DNA of 64,000 nt from positions 563,320-627,319 of the forward strand of contig JASKMD010000023.1 in the NCBI GenBank assembly GCA_030144725.1, written 5' to 3'. How positions within the stretch are numbered: the stretch's first letter is position 1; every line of letters begins with the position of its first letter. This DNA is from Haematococcus lacustris. Its lineage: Eukaryota; Chlorophyta; Chlorophyceae; Chlamydomonadales; Haematococcaceae. The notes below the pieces were generated by a model. It was not told the DNA's origin. It saw nothing but the letters and a program-made list of their open reading frames with translations, and did not search any database. The translations under genes were made by a program, and so were the position numbers. Below are positions 1 through 24,700 of this stretch, one piece after another.

Positions 1-727
1 CCACACAGCGGTGGCGACGGCCCCTAACAGCGGCCCCAGCGGCGGGCCACCCATGCATCCAGACCAAGTTGAAACCGGGTGGTGTGCGCATCGTCATGCA
101 AACGCTTTGTACGGTAAACTGCTTAGTCAGGACCCGGGAAGGGCCAGGTAGGTCTATGTGGTGGCGGCAGACCATGCAGTAAGCTGAGACGTACGTATCA
201 AGAGAGCCACAAGCCTTGACATACACCGGCATTGTCTTCCAGCAACCTTGCTGTGTCCCAAATACCAGATTGCGTCTTGTTGCGTTACCGGGTACATTAT
301 GTATGTGTGATGCAAGTTTGGTTCGCAGCCGTTTGTACCCTTGACAGACAGTGACCGATGGAGCCATGTGCACAGCTGAGCCAGGCGTCACGTTCAAGCG
401 ACTCCAACTAACAGAAATGACAGGAAATGATAGGAAACCAACCCCTGGTAGCTGAGCCAGGCGTCACGTGGACTGCACGCTGGAGGCTGAGAGCTGCCTC
501 TCAGTCCTTGCTCAGCCACTGGCAAGGCTGTACACAAGGCTGTGTACTGCTGGGGGTTGGATCTGGCTGCCTTGCATGTGCAGTTGTCCTTGATAGGCTG
601 GGAAGGGCCGGGGAGCTGTTTCAAGGGCGACTGCTGCCTGGGGCTGAACCAATGATGGTGCGAGGTAAGACTTCAGGATGTGATATCAACCTTTGCAACA
701 GAACAGAAAATGGGTCAAAAAGGCTTT
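1..727. other. no gene recognised
   Basis: I see no convincing exon here. The phrase GCTGAGCCAGGCGTCACG occurs twice (about 375 and 452), which suggests a small local duplication. The stretch ends at the left direct repeat of Fanzor element A. Confidence 0.4.
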
Positions 728-746
728 GAGCCGTGCATCAGCCCCA
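728..746. repeat. left 19-bp direct repeat of Fanzor element A
   Basis: GAGCCGTGCATCAGCCCCA at 728-746 is repeated without mismatch and in the same orientation at 3734-3752. The two copies bracket Fanzor copy A, its 3' tail and its upstream module, so they look like a target-site duplication. Confidence 0.75.
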
Positions 747-839
747 TTGTCCCTCACTAGGGCCTCCATTTGAGCCGGATCAGAAGTACCTACTAGCAGC
801 CACTAGCAGCCACTAGCAGCCACTAACTAGATCCGACTC

Positions 840-1001
840 AAACAGTGTTATTGGGCTGTGTGGAGTAAACCCAGTGCACATGGCACATGAGCCCGCCTAC
901 CACCTACACTATTGCCTGACCCGAGGGCTATGATGTAGAGTTGGCATGACAAGACATGCACTAATTGTAAGCTGATGACAGCTCAACAAAGGGGGCACAC
1001 A
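840..1001 (-). ncRNA. candidate Fanzor guide-RNA scaffold, copy A
   Basis: Reading the minus strand, the sequence directly after the stop codon is conserved with the tails of copies B and C. Shared blocks include TGCATGT-TTGTCATGCCAA and GTCAGGCAAT. A hairpin AGCTG-TCAT-CAGCT lies at 971-984. A second, short stem CCC-TC-GGG lies at 920-927 where copies B and C have CCCTG-TCA-CAGGG. TnpB and Fanzor guide RNAs are known to come from the element's 3' end, overlapping or following the nuclease gene. That this tail is such an RNA is inference; no transcript evidence is available. Confidence 0.5.
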
Positions 1002-3002
1002 TTACTGTGCCACAGCAGGCTGCTGCTGCTGCTCCTGGGCCTTGGGGGGCTTGTCTCGCAGCCGCTTGTAGCCCAGGCCAGGGTACTCCTTGCCCTTGGC
1101 TGGCAGAGCTCCCTGCTCTGGCCAGTAGCACAGCTCCAGCGGCCGCCACCTGCTCTCCCCAATGCGCTGCATGTTCAGCGCTGCGTTGCTGTCCCTGTCC
1201 AGCCACCTGCCTGGCTGTGGTGCTGGCTTTGCCTTGGCAGCCTTGCCCTTGCCCTTGCCCTTGGTGGGCTCAGCTGCCGGCTTGCTGCGCTTGGCTGGAG
1301 GGGGAGTGCTGGGCCCTGGCTCTGAGGCTGCTGGCTGTGTGGCTGCCTGGCCGCTGCGTGGGGGCTGTGGGGGCTTGCGGCGGGCCACTACCGGGCACCA
1401 CATCAGGCCCCGCACTGGCTGGCCACGCTCCTGGCTCCAGGCTGGCCGCACCAGGCGCTGCTCCACCTGCCCTGCTGGGGGCTTCCAGCCTGCAGGCCTG
1501 GTGGCACTGAGTGTGTTCAGCTCCACCTCACAGGGCTGCTTGCCATTCACTGCTGAGCTGACCCGGCTGGTGCGGTGCTCATCGACAAGCACCACCCTAC
1601 CCCCATCCTGGTCTTTGCCCCTGGGCCTGCACACCACCTTGCGGCAGGCACGCAACACCGCGTCAGCACCCCACCCACCCCCAGTGCCAATGGTAGCAGC
1701 GCCAAAGAAGACCACCAACTGCTTGGCACACCCATGTCGCTTCATGGACAACTCCGCCATGTCCTCCTATAACTGCAGCCATGCACACACATGGTGGCTG
1801 ACATGGTGACACCAGGTTAGGCATGGCACAATCAAGTACTCTTTCGTTTTGGGCCCAACCCACCACCTCTCAGTCCCTTACCCTCCCTCCCACACCCCTA
1901 CACACCCACCCACCCTCACCTTGTTGAAGAACTGCTCCAGCGCCCGGTCCTGGGCTCCGTACAGCCTCAGCCGCTGCCGTGCCCACTTGGGGTCCAGGTA
2001 CACCTCCCACACCCCATCCCAGGTGGCCAGGGTGACGGTGATGTGCTTCAGGTTGGCCTCCAGGGAGGTGCCGGCTGAGCTTGCTGCTGTCAGGTGCTGG
2101 AGGTGGTGCTTGATCGGTGCTAGCCACCGCTCTGTGTCACGGCGGGCATTGTTCAGGCCGCTGGCATGCTTCACCTCGCCCTTGGTCAGCTTCCACCGGC
2201 GCAGCTGGTCTGCCATGAGCTGGCCTGTTGCTGGATCCCACACCCCAGAGGCTGCGCTGACTGCCTGGGTGACGCCGGGGTCGATGCCCACCCCAATCTG
2301 TGTGTCTGGGTCAAACACAAACTCACGCATCTCAGCTATGCCCCTGCCTATGTGGGGGAGCCCCACTGCATGAGGCGCTGCTGCTGCTGCACTTGGGCGG
2401 CTGCTGGTGCTGCTGCTGCTGGCAGCTGGAGATGGGGCTAAAGGAGGGGAAGGGGGCGCGTGTAGTGCACGCACACGCTGACACTATCAGTGTCCACCAA
2501 CCTCTCAAAAGCAAACCCTTTGTTGCGAAGCTTGTTGGTGTTGAACCACCTGGCCCAGTGATGGCTGATGGCTGGCTCCGAGGTGAATGCTGCCCGGGTC
2601 AGGCCCAGCTGCCTGCACACCCCATGCAGCACCCTGCTGTCCACCTCCCGCAGCTCCCGCAGCTTGCGCCTTGTCTTCTTGCAGCCGCGCAGCACTGCGC
2701 CCTCGGGGACCTTGACGACCTGCAGCCAAGCGAGGTTGCCATTTTGACAGGCCAAGACACAAGGCGGGGTCAACACAAACAGTGCGGGGACACATAAGGC
2801 GGGGCCTTCACCTGACGTCGACGCGTGGTCCAGCCATCCCGACGATCCTGTCGTTGCTTGCCTTGGGCGGAACGAGACACTGCGATGGAACCAACAGGAG
2901 CGACGGGTTATCTCACAGCGCGTAACTAACGCAGCCCACAGTCGGCTGGGGACACGAACCTTTATGTTTCTTGGCGCTACCCTTCCGCTTCTTCTTAGCC
3001 AT
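1002..3002 (-). CDS. Fanzor (eukaryotic TnpB-like) RNA-guided nuclease, copy A; possibly damaged
   Basis: Members of this family use a RuvC-like fold to cut DNA at sites chosen by a guide RNA. RuvC-I is in GIDPGVTQAV (Asp codon 2280-2282). The RuvC-II region has VVFFG where TnpB has a glutamate; a Glu 41 residues later in VVLVDEHRTS (codon 1578-1580) fits the displaced glutamate reported for Fanzors. RuvC-III is RWLDRDSNAALNM (about 1170-1205). Likely exons are 1002-1766, 1920 to about 2450, about 2445-2719, and a 5' part ending at 2812. Donor AACAAG|GTGAGG and an in-phase acceptor support the last intron. A start at 3002 gives a basic MAKKKRKGSAKKHKG leader resembling a nuclear localisation signal, but its splice to the next exon is unresolved. 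The frame also changes near 2430-2475 without an obvious intron. The zinc-ribbon cysteines expected after RTSR are missing (VSSAV). It may be inactive. Confidence 0.7.
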
Positions 3003-3339
3003 CACGCGATGCGCAGTGCGACGGGCGGTGGCCTTTTCAAGCAATTTGGGTTTCCCGTGAAAAATACACGGTTGTGTGAAAATATCACAGCCACACCACA
3101 CCCGTGCAGTCAACATGTTGAAACACACATCCAGAACATGTGCCAACATGTTGAGCAGCCTATGATCACTTACAAACCCAAACCAGGTGTAAAGATGCCG
3201 AATAATGTTACAGTCACTTGGGCCTAGTTTGCAAGCTTAGCTATGGTGCTTTTGGTTTCGTCAGGTGGTTGGTATGATACCCAATGGTATCAACTGGACA
3301 GTGACAGCCCCCCTGGGTACGTGTCAAGCGGCAGGCTGG

Positions 3340-3703
3340 CAGCGGCGGGCTGGCAGGTGGTTGGCCCTAAGCAGCAGTGGGTCCTGCGGGGTGTGCCAGT
3401 CACTTAAACACACCACGGCTAGGCAAGGGGTGCAAGCCAGTGTGCAGGCAGGCTCAGCAGCTGGTGCTGAGGCCCTCAAATGCAGCATGTGTCAGGTCAC
3501 ACTGCTGGTCTTGCCAGTGTAGGTGAAGGTGCAGCTGGAGGTTGCCCAACATCCCCAGCCCCTCCCTTGCAGCCCCTTCCTTGGGCTCTCCCCAGAGACA
3601 GCTGGATGGAATACTGGCAGGGTTATGATGCTGCGCCAAGTGCTGACGGCGGCAGGCTGGGGCCCCGCTGTGCTCCCCTTGGCTCTGCTGTTGAAACACA
3701 CAT
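3340..3703 (-). repeat. upstream module of the Fanzor element (copy at A)
   Basis: About 330 bp here match 19046-19366 in inverted orientation. Relative to the Fanzor genes both copies lie upstream and point the same way, so the module is part of the element. I recognise no protein in it. Confidence 0.6.
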
Positions 3704-3733
3704 CTAGAACATGTGTCTAGAGCCATGTCTCTA

Positions 3734-3752
3734 GAGCCGTGCATCAGCCCCA
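3734..3752. repeat. right 19-bp direct repeat of Fanzor element A
   Basis: This is an exact copy of the sequence at 728-746, marking the upstream boundary of element A. Confidence 0.75.
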
Positions 3753-4379
3753 CACCGCCGCAATGAGAAGCAACAGCAGCACATGGTTGCACATGTACTT
3801 ATACAGTTAAAGAAACTCTAGTAAGCAGCAGTGCCCCTAGCGTGGCTTATCAGCGAGTAAGAAAATTCCGTCATGCATGCCATGTCACTAACATGTGTCA
3901 TGAAGATTACAGAGACAATCACTGTCGTTGCTGCGTGCATAGCACATGGTGGCTACCACTCAGAGCCTAGAACCTGTATGCACCTTGAGCGATAGTGTGG
4001 ACGTGCATGCAAGGCATTGCAAGCAAATGCACATAAACAGTTGGTTTGCATTACCTGATTCATTGCATAGCACAGCATGCGTGTTTGCTCCCATCTCACT
4101 GCTCAGGGCCACTTACCCACTCAGGCACCCATGAGTGGAAGACATGACCCACAACCAGTGCCATCCTTAAAGGGCATAACCCAATCATCACAGCCATCGA
4201 AGCGCATAGCTCATGGCCTGCCATTGCAGGCTGACTTTGCTTCTCGACCAACAGCATTGTTCATCTGTTTATGCAAACTCTGTGCACAGCCTGTCCCAGC
4301 CCACGTGTGTTGAAGGCATCCACCCAGGCAGTGCTGTTGGTGTGTGCCTCACTCCCACCCCAAGCAAAGCCCACGCATA
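3753..4379. other. intergenic, nothing recognised
   Basis: No exon or repeat family was recognised. The stretch lies just beyond the last exon of the minus-strand USP-domain gene and probably includes its 3' untranslated region. Confidence 0.4.
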
Positions 4380-18781
<14,402 letters not shown>

Positions 18782-19039
18782 CTGCAACGAGACGCAAGGG
18801 AGACTTGTGGAGTGCGATGCTGATGATGGTGCACTGACACCTACACCTGCACCTACATCTGATGAACATGCTTGGCCTTCCACACCTACCACAGCGTACC
18901 ATAACCACACTTGGCTCACTGAGACCATGACATGCTTATTGAGGCAACAGCACTCAATCAGCCTGCCCAGCCTAACCTGTCCCATGCTGAGACTCCGTGC
19001 CATCATGACTGCCAGTCATCAGCCAGCCAGCAGCACAGC
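18782..19039. other. no clear exon
   Basis: This stretch lies upstream of the first recognised exon of the USP-domain gene and downstream of Fanzor copy C's left part. The true 5' end of the host gene may lie here or be displaced by the insertion. Confidence 0.3.
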
Positions 19040-19045
19040 AGAGCC

Positions 19046-19366
19046 AAGGGACACACAGCAGGGCCTCAGCCTGCTGCCAGCAGCACTGGGCACAGCATCA
19101 TAACCCTGCTAGTATTCCATCCAGCTGTCTCTGGGGAGAGACCAAGGAAGGGGCTGCAAGGGAGGGGCTGGGGATGCTAGGCAACCTCCAGCTGCACCTT
19201 CACCTACACTGGCAAGACCAGCAGTGTGACCTGACACCTGACAGGCTCCATTTGAGGGCCTGAGCACCAGCAGCTGAGCCTGCCTGCACACTGGCTTGCA
19301 CCCCTTGCCTAGCCGTGGTGTGTTTATATGACTGGCAGACCCCGCAGGACCCACTGCTGCCTAGGG
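19046..19366 (+). repeat. upstream module of the Fanzor element (copy at C)
   Basis: This is the inverted counterpart of 3340-3703 with scattered changes; relative to the Fanzor gene it has the same orientation as at copy A. Confidence 0.6.
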
Positions 19367-19496
19367 CCTAGGGTCAGTCGTCATGCTCGACTGGGTCCGC
19401 TAAAGGGTGGGAGCGGGACCTTTTGAAATAGCCTTTGCCCTTTGGGAGTGCCACCATGTCAGCCACCATGTGTGTGCCTTGTGTGCATGGCTGCAG

Positions 19497-20158
19497 CTGG
19501 AGGAGCAGATGGCTGAGCTGTCCATGAAGCGACATGGGTGTGCCAAGCAGATTGTGGTGTTCTTTGGCGCAGCTACCATTGGCACCAGGGGAGGTTGGGG
19601 TGCTGATGCGGTGTTGCGTGCCTGCCGCAAGGTGGTGTGCAGGCCCAGGGGGACAGACCAGCGGCGGGGTAGGGTGGTGCTAGTGGATGAGCTTTGCGCT
19701 GTGCTGGGACACCCTAACCCTAACCCTAACCCTAACCCTAACCCGCCCCCCGCAAGCCCCCCCAGGCCCCACGCAGCAGCCAGGCAGCCACACAGCCTGC
19801 AGCCTCAGAGCCAGGGCCCAGCACTCCCCTGCCAGCCAAGCGCAGCAAGCGCACCAAGGCTGAGCCAGAAGCAGCTGAGCCCACCCAGCCCACTAAGGGC
19901 ACAGGCAAGGCCCAGGGCAAGGCTGCCAAGGCAAAGCCAGCACCACAGCCAGGCAGGTGGCTGGACAGGGACTGCAATGCAGCGCTGAACATGCAGCGCA
20001 TTGGGGAGAGCAGGTGGCGGCCACTGGAGCTGTGCTACTGGCCAGAGCAGGGAGCTCTGCCAGCCAAGGGCAAGGAGTACCCTGGCCTGGGCTACAAGCG
20101 AGTGCTAGACAAGCCACCCAAGGCCCAGCAGCAGCAGCAGCCTGCTGTGGCACAGTAG
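19497..20158 (+). pseudogene. Fanzor nuclease pseudogene, copy C
   Basis: After acceptor GGCTGCAG the exon encodes LEEQMAELSMKRHGCAKQIV and the displaced-glutamate motif VVLVDE. Just after this Glu the family sequence HRTS is lost. About 20 unrelated bases and five CCCTAA units follow. The RuvC-III part (from 19751, RWLDRDCNAALNM near 19955) resumes in a different frame and ends at the stop 20156-20158. The exons holding RuvC-I and the N terminus are absent. The protein cannot be functional. Confidence 0.7.
19712..19744. repeat. interstitial telomere-like tract (CCCTAA)5
   Basis: Five perfect CCCTAA units plus CCC replace about 150 bases of Fanzor coding sequence. On the other strand this is TTAGGG, a telomere type reported from some Chlamydomonadales, whereas Chlamydomonas itself uses TTTTAGGG. 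Such short internal tracts commonly mark repaired double-strand breaks. Confidence 0.85.
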
Positions 20159-20422
20159 TGTGTGCCCCCCCCCACACACTTGAAGCTGTCATCAGCTTAC
20201 GCTTAGCGCATGTTTTGTCATGCCAAATCTATGCATCGCCCTGTCACAGGGGTCAGGCAATGCTGTAGGTGGTAGGCGACCGTGACCATGTGTATGCCAT
20301 GTATAGGCCATGTGCATGCCATGCGATGGGAACTCCACACAGACAAAAACACTGTTTTGTAGTGGTTCACAATTAGTGTGTTCGACTGCAATGAAGGCTC
20401 AAGGTTGAGGGCCAAAGTGCTG
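20159..20422 (+). ncRNA. candidate Fanzor guide-RNA scaffold, copy C
   Basis: The tail is nearly identical to that of copy B and retains both hairpins (the CCCTG-TCA-CAGGG stem is at 20239-20251). The nuclease gene beside it is dead, so this copy could only act with a protein supplied from elsewhere. Confidence 0.45.
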
Positions 20423-20500
20423 CAAAAGACACTGCCCGGATGTTGTATGGTTGCATGCCAGTTCTGGGAGAAGCACGTAGCCCTGGGTGCCTGCTGTTGC

Positions 20501-21000
20501 NNNNNNNNNNNNNNNNNNNNNNNNNNNNNNNNNNNNNNNNNNNNNNNNNNNNNNNNNNNNNNNNNNNNNNNNNNNNNNNNNNNNNNNNNNNNNNNNNNNN
20601 NNNNNNNNNNNNNNNNNNNNNNNNNNNNNNNNNNNNNNNNNNNNNNNNNNNNNNNNNNNNNNNNNNNNNNNNNNNNNNNNNNNNNNNNNNNNNNNNNNNN
20701 NNNNNNNNNNNNNNNNNNNNNNNNNNNNNNNNNNNNNNNNNNNNNNNNNNNNNNNNNNNNNNNNNNNNNNNNNNNNNNNNNNNNNNNNNNNNNNNNNNNN
20801 NNNNNNNNNNNNNNNNNNNNNNNNNNNNNNNNNNNNNNNNNNNNNNNNNNNNNNNNNNNNNNNNNNNNNNNNNNNNNNNNNNNNNNNNNNNNNNNNNNNN
20901 NNNNNNNNNNNNNNNNNNNNNNNNNNNNNNNNNNNNNNNNNNNNNNNNNNNNNNNNNNNNNNNNNNNNNNNNNNNNNNNNNNNNNNNNNNNNNNNNNNNN
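20501..21000. other. assembly gap of 500 N
   Basis: A run of exactly 500 N. The equal size of the second gap suggests a fixed placeholder. Confidence 0.98.
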
Positions 21001-21784
21001 GGCATGCGTATGTGGTTTTGTACAGACCCCACTCTTCCCAGGCTGATGCTCCGCCTGGGCCACTCATGAAACGTCTACATGCTACCATAACTCAGATGCC
21101 ACCCTCTGCTGTGTGTCATGCTGTGTGTCACTTGGCAATTGTAGGGGTGGCATGCTTCGTGCCCGACCCCAAGTCCCGCTGTACCAGTACAGCACCCAGC
21201 CCTGGCACTTCCCCCTCCGCCTCTCAGCCCTCCTCCCCTGCCTCTCTCTCCTCCTCCCACCCCCTGCCCTGCACTCCCTCCCTCTCCCCCTCTCACTCTC
21301 ACTCACCCCTAGTCCTACCGCCACCAGGGCCCTCCCTTCCTCCCCCTGCCCTCTCGCTACCTGGCCCCACCTCCACCCTGGCCTCCATGCCCCCCATCCA
21401 AGCACTGCTTCCCAAGCCCTCCCCACCCTACCCCCTTCCAACTGCAGCAGCAGCAGCGACACCCAAGGTGGAAGCAGCAGCGCCTAGGCTTGCTCAGGCA
21501 GTCGCTTTGCCACCTAATGGCCGTGCTGTCGCTGGGCACTGGAGCAGGCAGCGGGCAGCAGGCAGCGAACATCAGGCAACAAATAGGCACAACAAGACGG
21601 CAGGGGCAGGGGCAGGGGCAGGCGGGCAGGGGCAGGGGCAGGGGCAGGGGCAGGGGCAGGGGCAGGGGCAGGGGCAGGATTGTGTGAAGCATGCAGCGAG
21701 CCGCTCCCTGTAGCCAGCCCAGCACCCAGCCCAACTCAGCCCAGCTCTTCCCCCCAGCCTGGCTGCTGCGGCTTGGCACTCCAT
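21001..21784. other. possible upstream exon or intron of the low-complexity gene
   Basis: A plus-strand frame stays open from the gap to about 21710. It is Pro/Ser-rich and ends in a GGGGCA hexanucleotide run (21600-21676). It may be an upstream exon of the gene that follows, but I could not find a phase-checked splice. Confidence 0.3.
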
Positions 21785-24700
21785 ATGCAGCGCAGAGGCC
21801 GCTTCTTGGTGTTTGAGTACTCTGACATCGTGTCTGCTGCCAAGGCTGCAGCTGTTGCTGCCCTGGAGTGCTCAGGTGGGGCCTGCTGCTGTGCCTGGTG
21901 CTGCATACCTCTGTCTCAGTACTTCACTAGCTACGGCAGTGTACTGGTAGGGGAAGTTGGCCACACAAGGCTGATGGTGGGTTTGGTATTATCCATGTGC
22001 GCATGTTGTGCACAACTCATCACTAGGCCCTAGTGACGGCTGACGGCTTAAGCGGTGTAAGCCACCTAACCCTCATCACTAGGCCCTAGTGCATTGTTGC
22101 TGCCCTGCTGCTGCTCCTGTAAGGTTTGTGCTTTTACTGCCATGTCAAGGACCATCCTTATGCTTTCACCCACATGTGCCTTCATCCCCTTCCACTTTCT
22201 ACTACCCACTTTCTACTACCCTTTGTCTCTTCCCATGCAAGATTGTCTCTAGTCTGTTTTTTGGCGACTCACATGCAGCATGCAAGCATGTTGTGGAGGC
22301 TGCCGTCACCTCCCAATGCTGTCCCTTGTCTCCTTGCTGCAGATGCGGAAGACAATGGGGCAGCTGCCGCCTCTGCTGCTGCCGCTGCAACACTGCATGT
22401 CGCTGGAGAGCAGCAGCAACAGCAGCATGAGGCTGCACTGGGTCTTAATGCTGTGCTCCCCAACCTTCCTAATTGCAATGGAGCTCGGCACCACCACCTG
22501 CTGCCAAGCTTGCAAGCAGACAATAGCAGCAGCAGCAGCAGCTGCGGAAAGGATGGCCACCCCCTTCCCTGCTCCTCCGCAGTTCTTCAGCAGTCAGAAA
22601 AACCTGGAGCAGCAACAGCACCATCCCTATCTGTAGGAGCCTCAGTCATGCCGGCACCAGGATTTGAACCCTGGTCCGCAACCAGCTCGGCACCCTCAGC
22701 TCCCAGGGCGACCAGCCCTCACCCAGCTGCCGCCACAGCCGCCGCCGTTGCCGCCGCAGCAGTTCTGCAGCATGCTGTGAGCGTGTGTGGGCATCATCGT
22801 CTGAGCCGCAGCCACAGCGCCTTGGCCGTAGCCGCAGTGGCAGCTGCAGTGGGTCAGCAGGACTTTCCAGCCCACTTGCTGCACAGCTGTCCCAGCACGC
22901 CTGTGTCTACCCAGCCTCCTGGCAGCGACACAATGGATGGGCCTGGCCAGGCGCTGCTGCCTGGAGCTGTCTCAACGCCACTGCCACCCTCTAACCTGGT
23001 AGCTGGCGGCAGTGTGCAGCTGGCTGGAAGCAGAGGCCAGCTGCTGGGCAGCATCAGTGCAGCAGGGGCAGCAGGGGCAGCAGGGGCAGGAGGGGCAGGA
23101 GGGGCAGAAGTGACGGCAAGGGCAGCAGGGGCAGCAGAGGCAGTGGCAGCGGGTGAGGAGGGCAAGGCATGTGTGGTGTGTCGAGGCAGCAGCGCAGGCG
23201 TGGCTGCAACAGCAACATCCCACAGTGCCAGGGACACTGTGGGTGATCCTACAGCTGCAGGCCCCCTTGCTGCCCTGCCCACTCCTTGTCCTGCCACGGC
23301 ATGTGGACAACAGCCCAAGGCATCAACACAACAGGCAGGAGCAGCAGCAGGTGCAGCACTGCCACCCACCCCAGCTCCAGCAGCAGCTGAGCAGCTGGCT
23401 TTGGCCAAGGCTGCGAACCTTGCTCCTCCCTCCCTCACCCCTGCTGCTGCCCGCAGCATCACCAAGCAGACACCCTGCATGGCCCGCAGCTCCCAGCCCA
23501 CCCGCCCCGGTCCCTTGGGGCTGGCCCCTCCATCCCCCGCTGCCACCCCTCCCACCTTAACCACCTTAACCGTCTCAACCGCTGCCTCGGCGCCCACCTC
23601 CCCACGAGTTGGCACCCCTCGCAACTACAGTAAGGGCAGGTTCTTTGTGCTAGAGATCCCAGCCTCCCCGTCCCGAACCACCTCAACTGCCTCAACTGCA
23701 TCAACCGCCTCCACTGCCTCCTGCCCAGCTTCTTCCCCAGCATCGGCGTCCCCGTGTTGGCCTGTGGTATGCAAGCCTGTGGATTCTGCCAAGCAATGCC
23801 ACGAGCTGAAAAGCCTGCCAGCACGTGGCCTGGTGGCAGCAACCCTGGACGCCTCACTTCCTCAGCCCCAAACAGCCCCAGCCCCAGCCCCAGCCCCAGC
23901 CCCAGCCCCAGCCCCAGTGGTGCATTGTGATGGTCAGGTTGCCCTGCAGCTCGTGCTCTCAGCAGAATCCGCCCACTCTTCTGCCACCCTCTCCCCAGAG
24001 CCCAATTCAGCCAACAACCGCTCCTCCCGCTGGGGCAACACTACCACCAGCCCCTGCACCCCCTCAGGCACCTCCTCCCCCTGCACCAGCCAGCAGGGCA
24101 GCTCAGGATGCATTGCGTGCAGTACCACCAGCTCTGCAAGCCCAGAGGGTCTCAATGAGAGTGTGGCCACACCCTTAACGCCTGTGTGCCGCGCAGCAGT
24201 GGCTGCTGCAGCTGCTGCAGGCACAGCTGCTGCATTTGGATCAATACGGGCTACAGGGGCAGAGCATACAGACGCTGTTTGTGCGGCAGCAAGGGCAGGA
24301 GAGGCAGCAGGGGCAGAAGGGGGATGGCCCAGCAGCAGCAGGGGAGGCAGCAGCAGGGGTAGCAGCAGGGGCAGCAGGGGCAGTGCTTGCCTGGCTACGC
24401 CCAGTGTGCTGTGCCTATCAGGCAATGCCAACACTATGCCTACCGTCCTGGCTGCCCACACCCCTGGGCAGGCAGGAAGTGCACCCAACGAGTGTAGCAG
24501 CCGACGACTAGCAGATCAGAGCCAACTGCCCCAGGCTGCTCTGGGCTTGACAGCAGCAGCAGCAGCAGCAGCAGAAGGAGGAGGGGTAGTTGCATCATCA
24601 GCAGCAGCAGCAGGAGGAGTAGCTGCATCAGCAGCACTGCCTGCTGCAGCAGCTGCTACAGGAGCAGCTTGGGCAGGGGAGTCCAAGCTCACGGGACCAG

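Larger units (their letters stand above)
747..3733 (-). mobile_element. Fanzor element, copy A
   Basis: This segment carries, in minus-strand order, an upstream module (3703-3340), an intron-containing Fanzor nuclease gene (3002-1002) and a non-coding tail (1001 to about 747). It is bounded by a perfect 19-bp direct repeat. The upstream module and the tail recur in the same relative order at copy C, and the tail recurs at copy B, which supports treating the whole segment as one element. Near the tail end there is a short tandem repeat (CCACTAGCAG units, 795-828). I found no terminal inverted repeats. The boundaries are inferred from the direct repeats, not from an empty site. Confidence 0.65.
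19040..20422 (+). mobile_element. Fanzor element, copy C (5'-truncated and rearranged)
   Basis: In order the element holds the upstream module (19046-19366), the GCCTTTGCCCTTTGGGAGTG motif (about 19431), a piece of intron with the RuvC-II exon, an interstitial telomere-like tract, the RuvC-III exon and the conserved tail. Identity with copy B ends at 20422. The N-terminal exons are absent. I found no flanking direct repeat, and the right flank runs into an assembly gap. Confidence 0.55.

Noticed and set aside
975..1809. Plus-strand frames of 100-215 codons opposite Fanzor copy A, and the like opposite copies B and C
   Set aside because: They are shadows of the minus-strand RuvC exons. Only the Fanzor frame carries recognisable motifs and phase-correct splice sites.
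20218..21088. Open frames spanning 500 N at 20501-21000 (and likewise at 45916-46785)
   Set aside because: Unknown bases contain no stops by definition; the frames are artefacts of the gaps.
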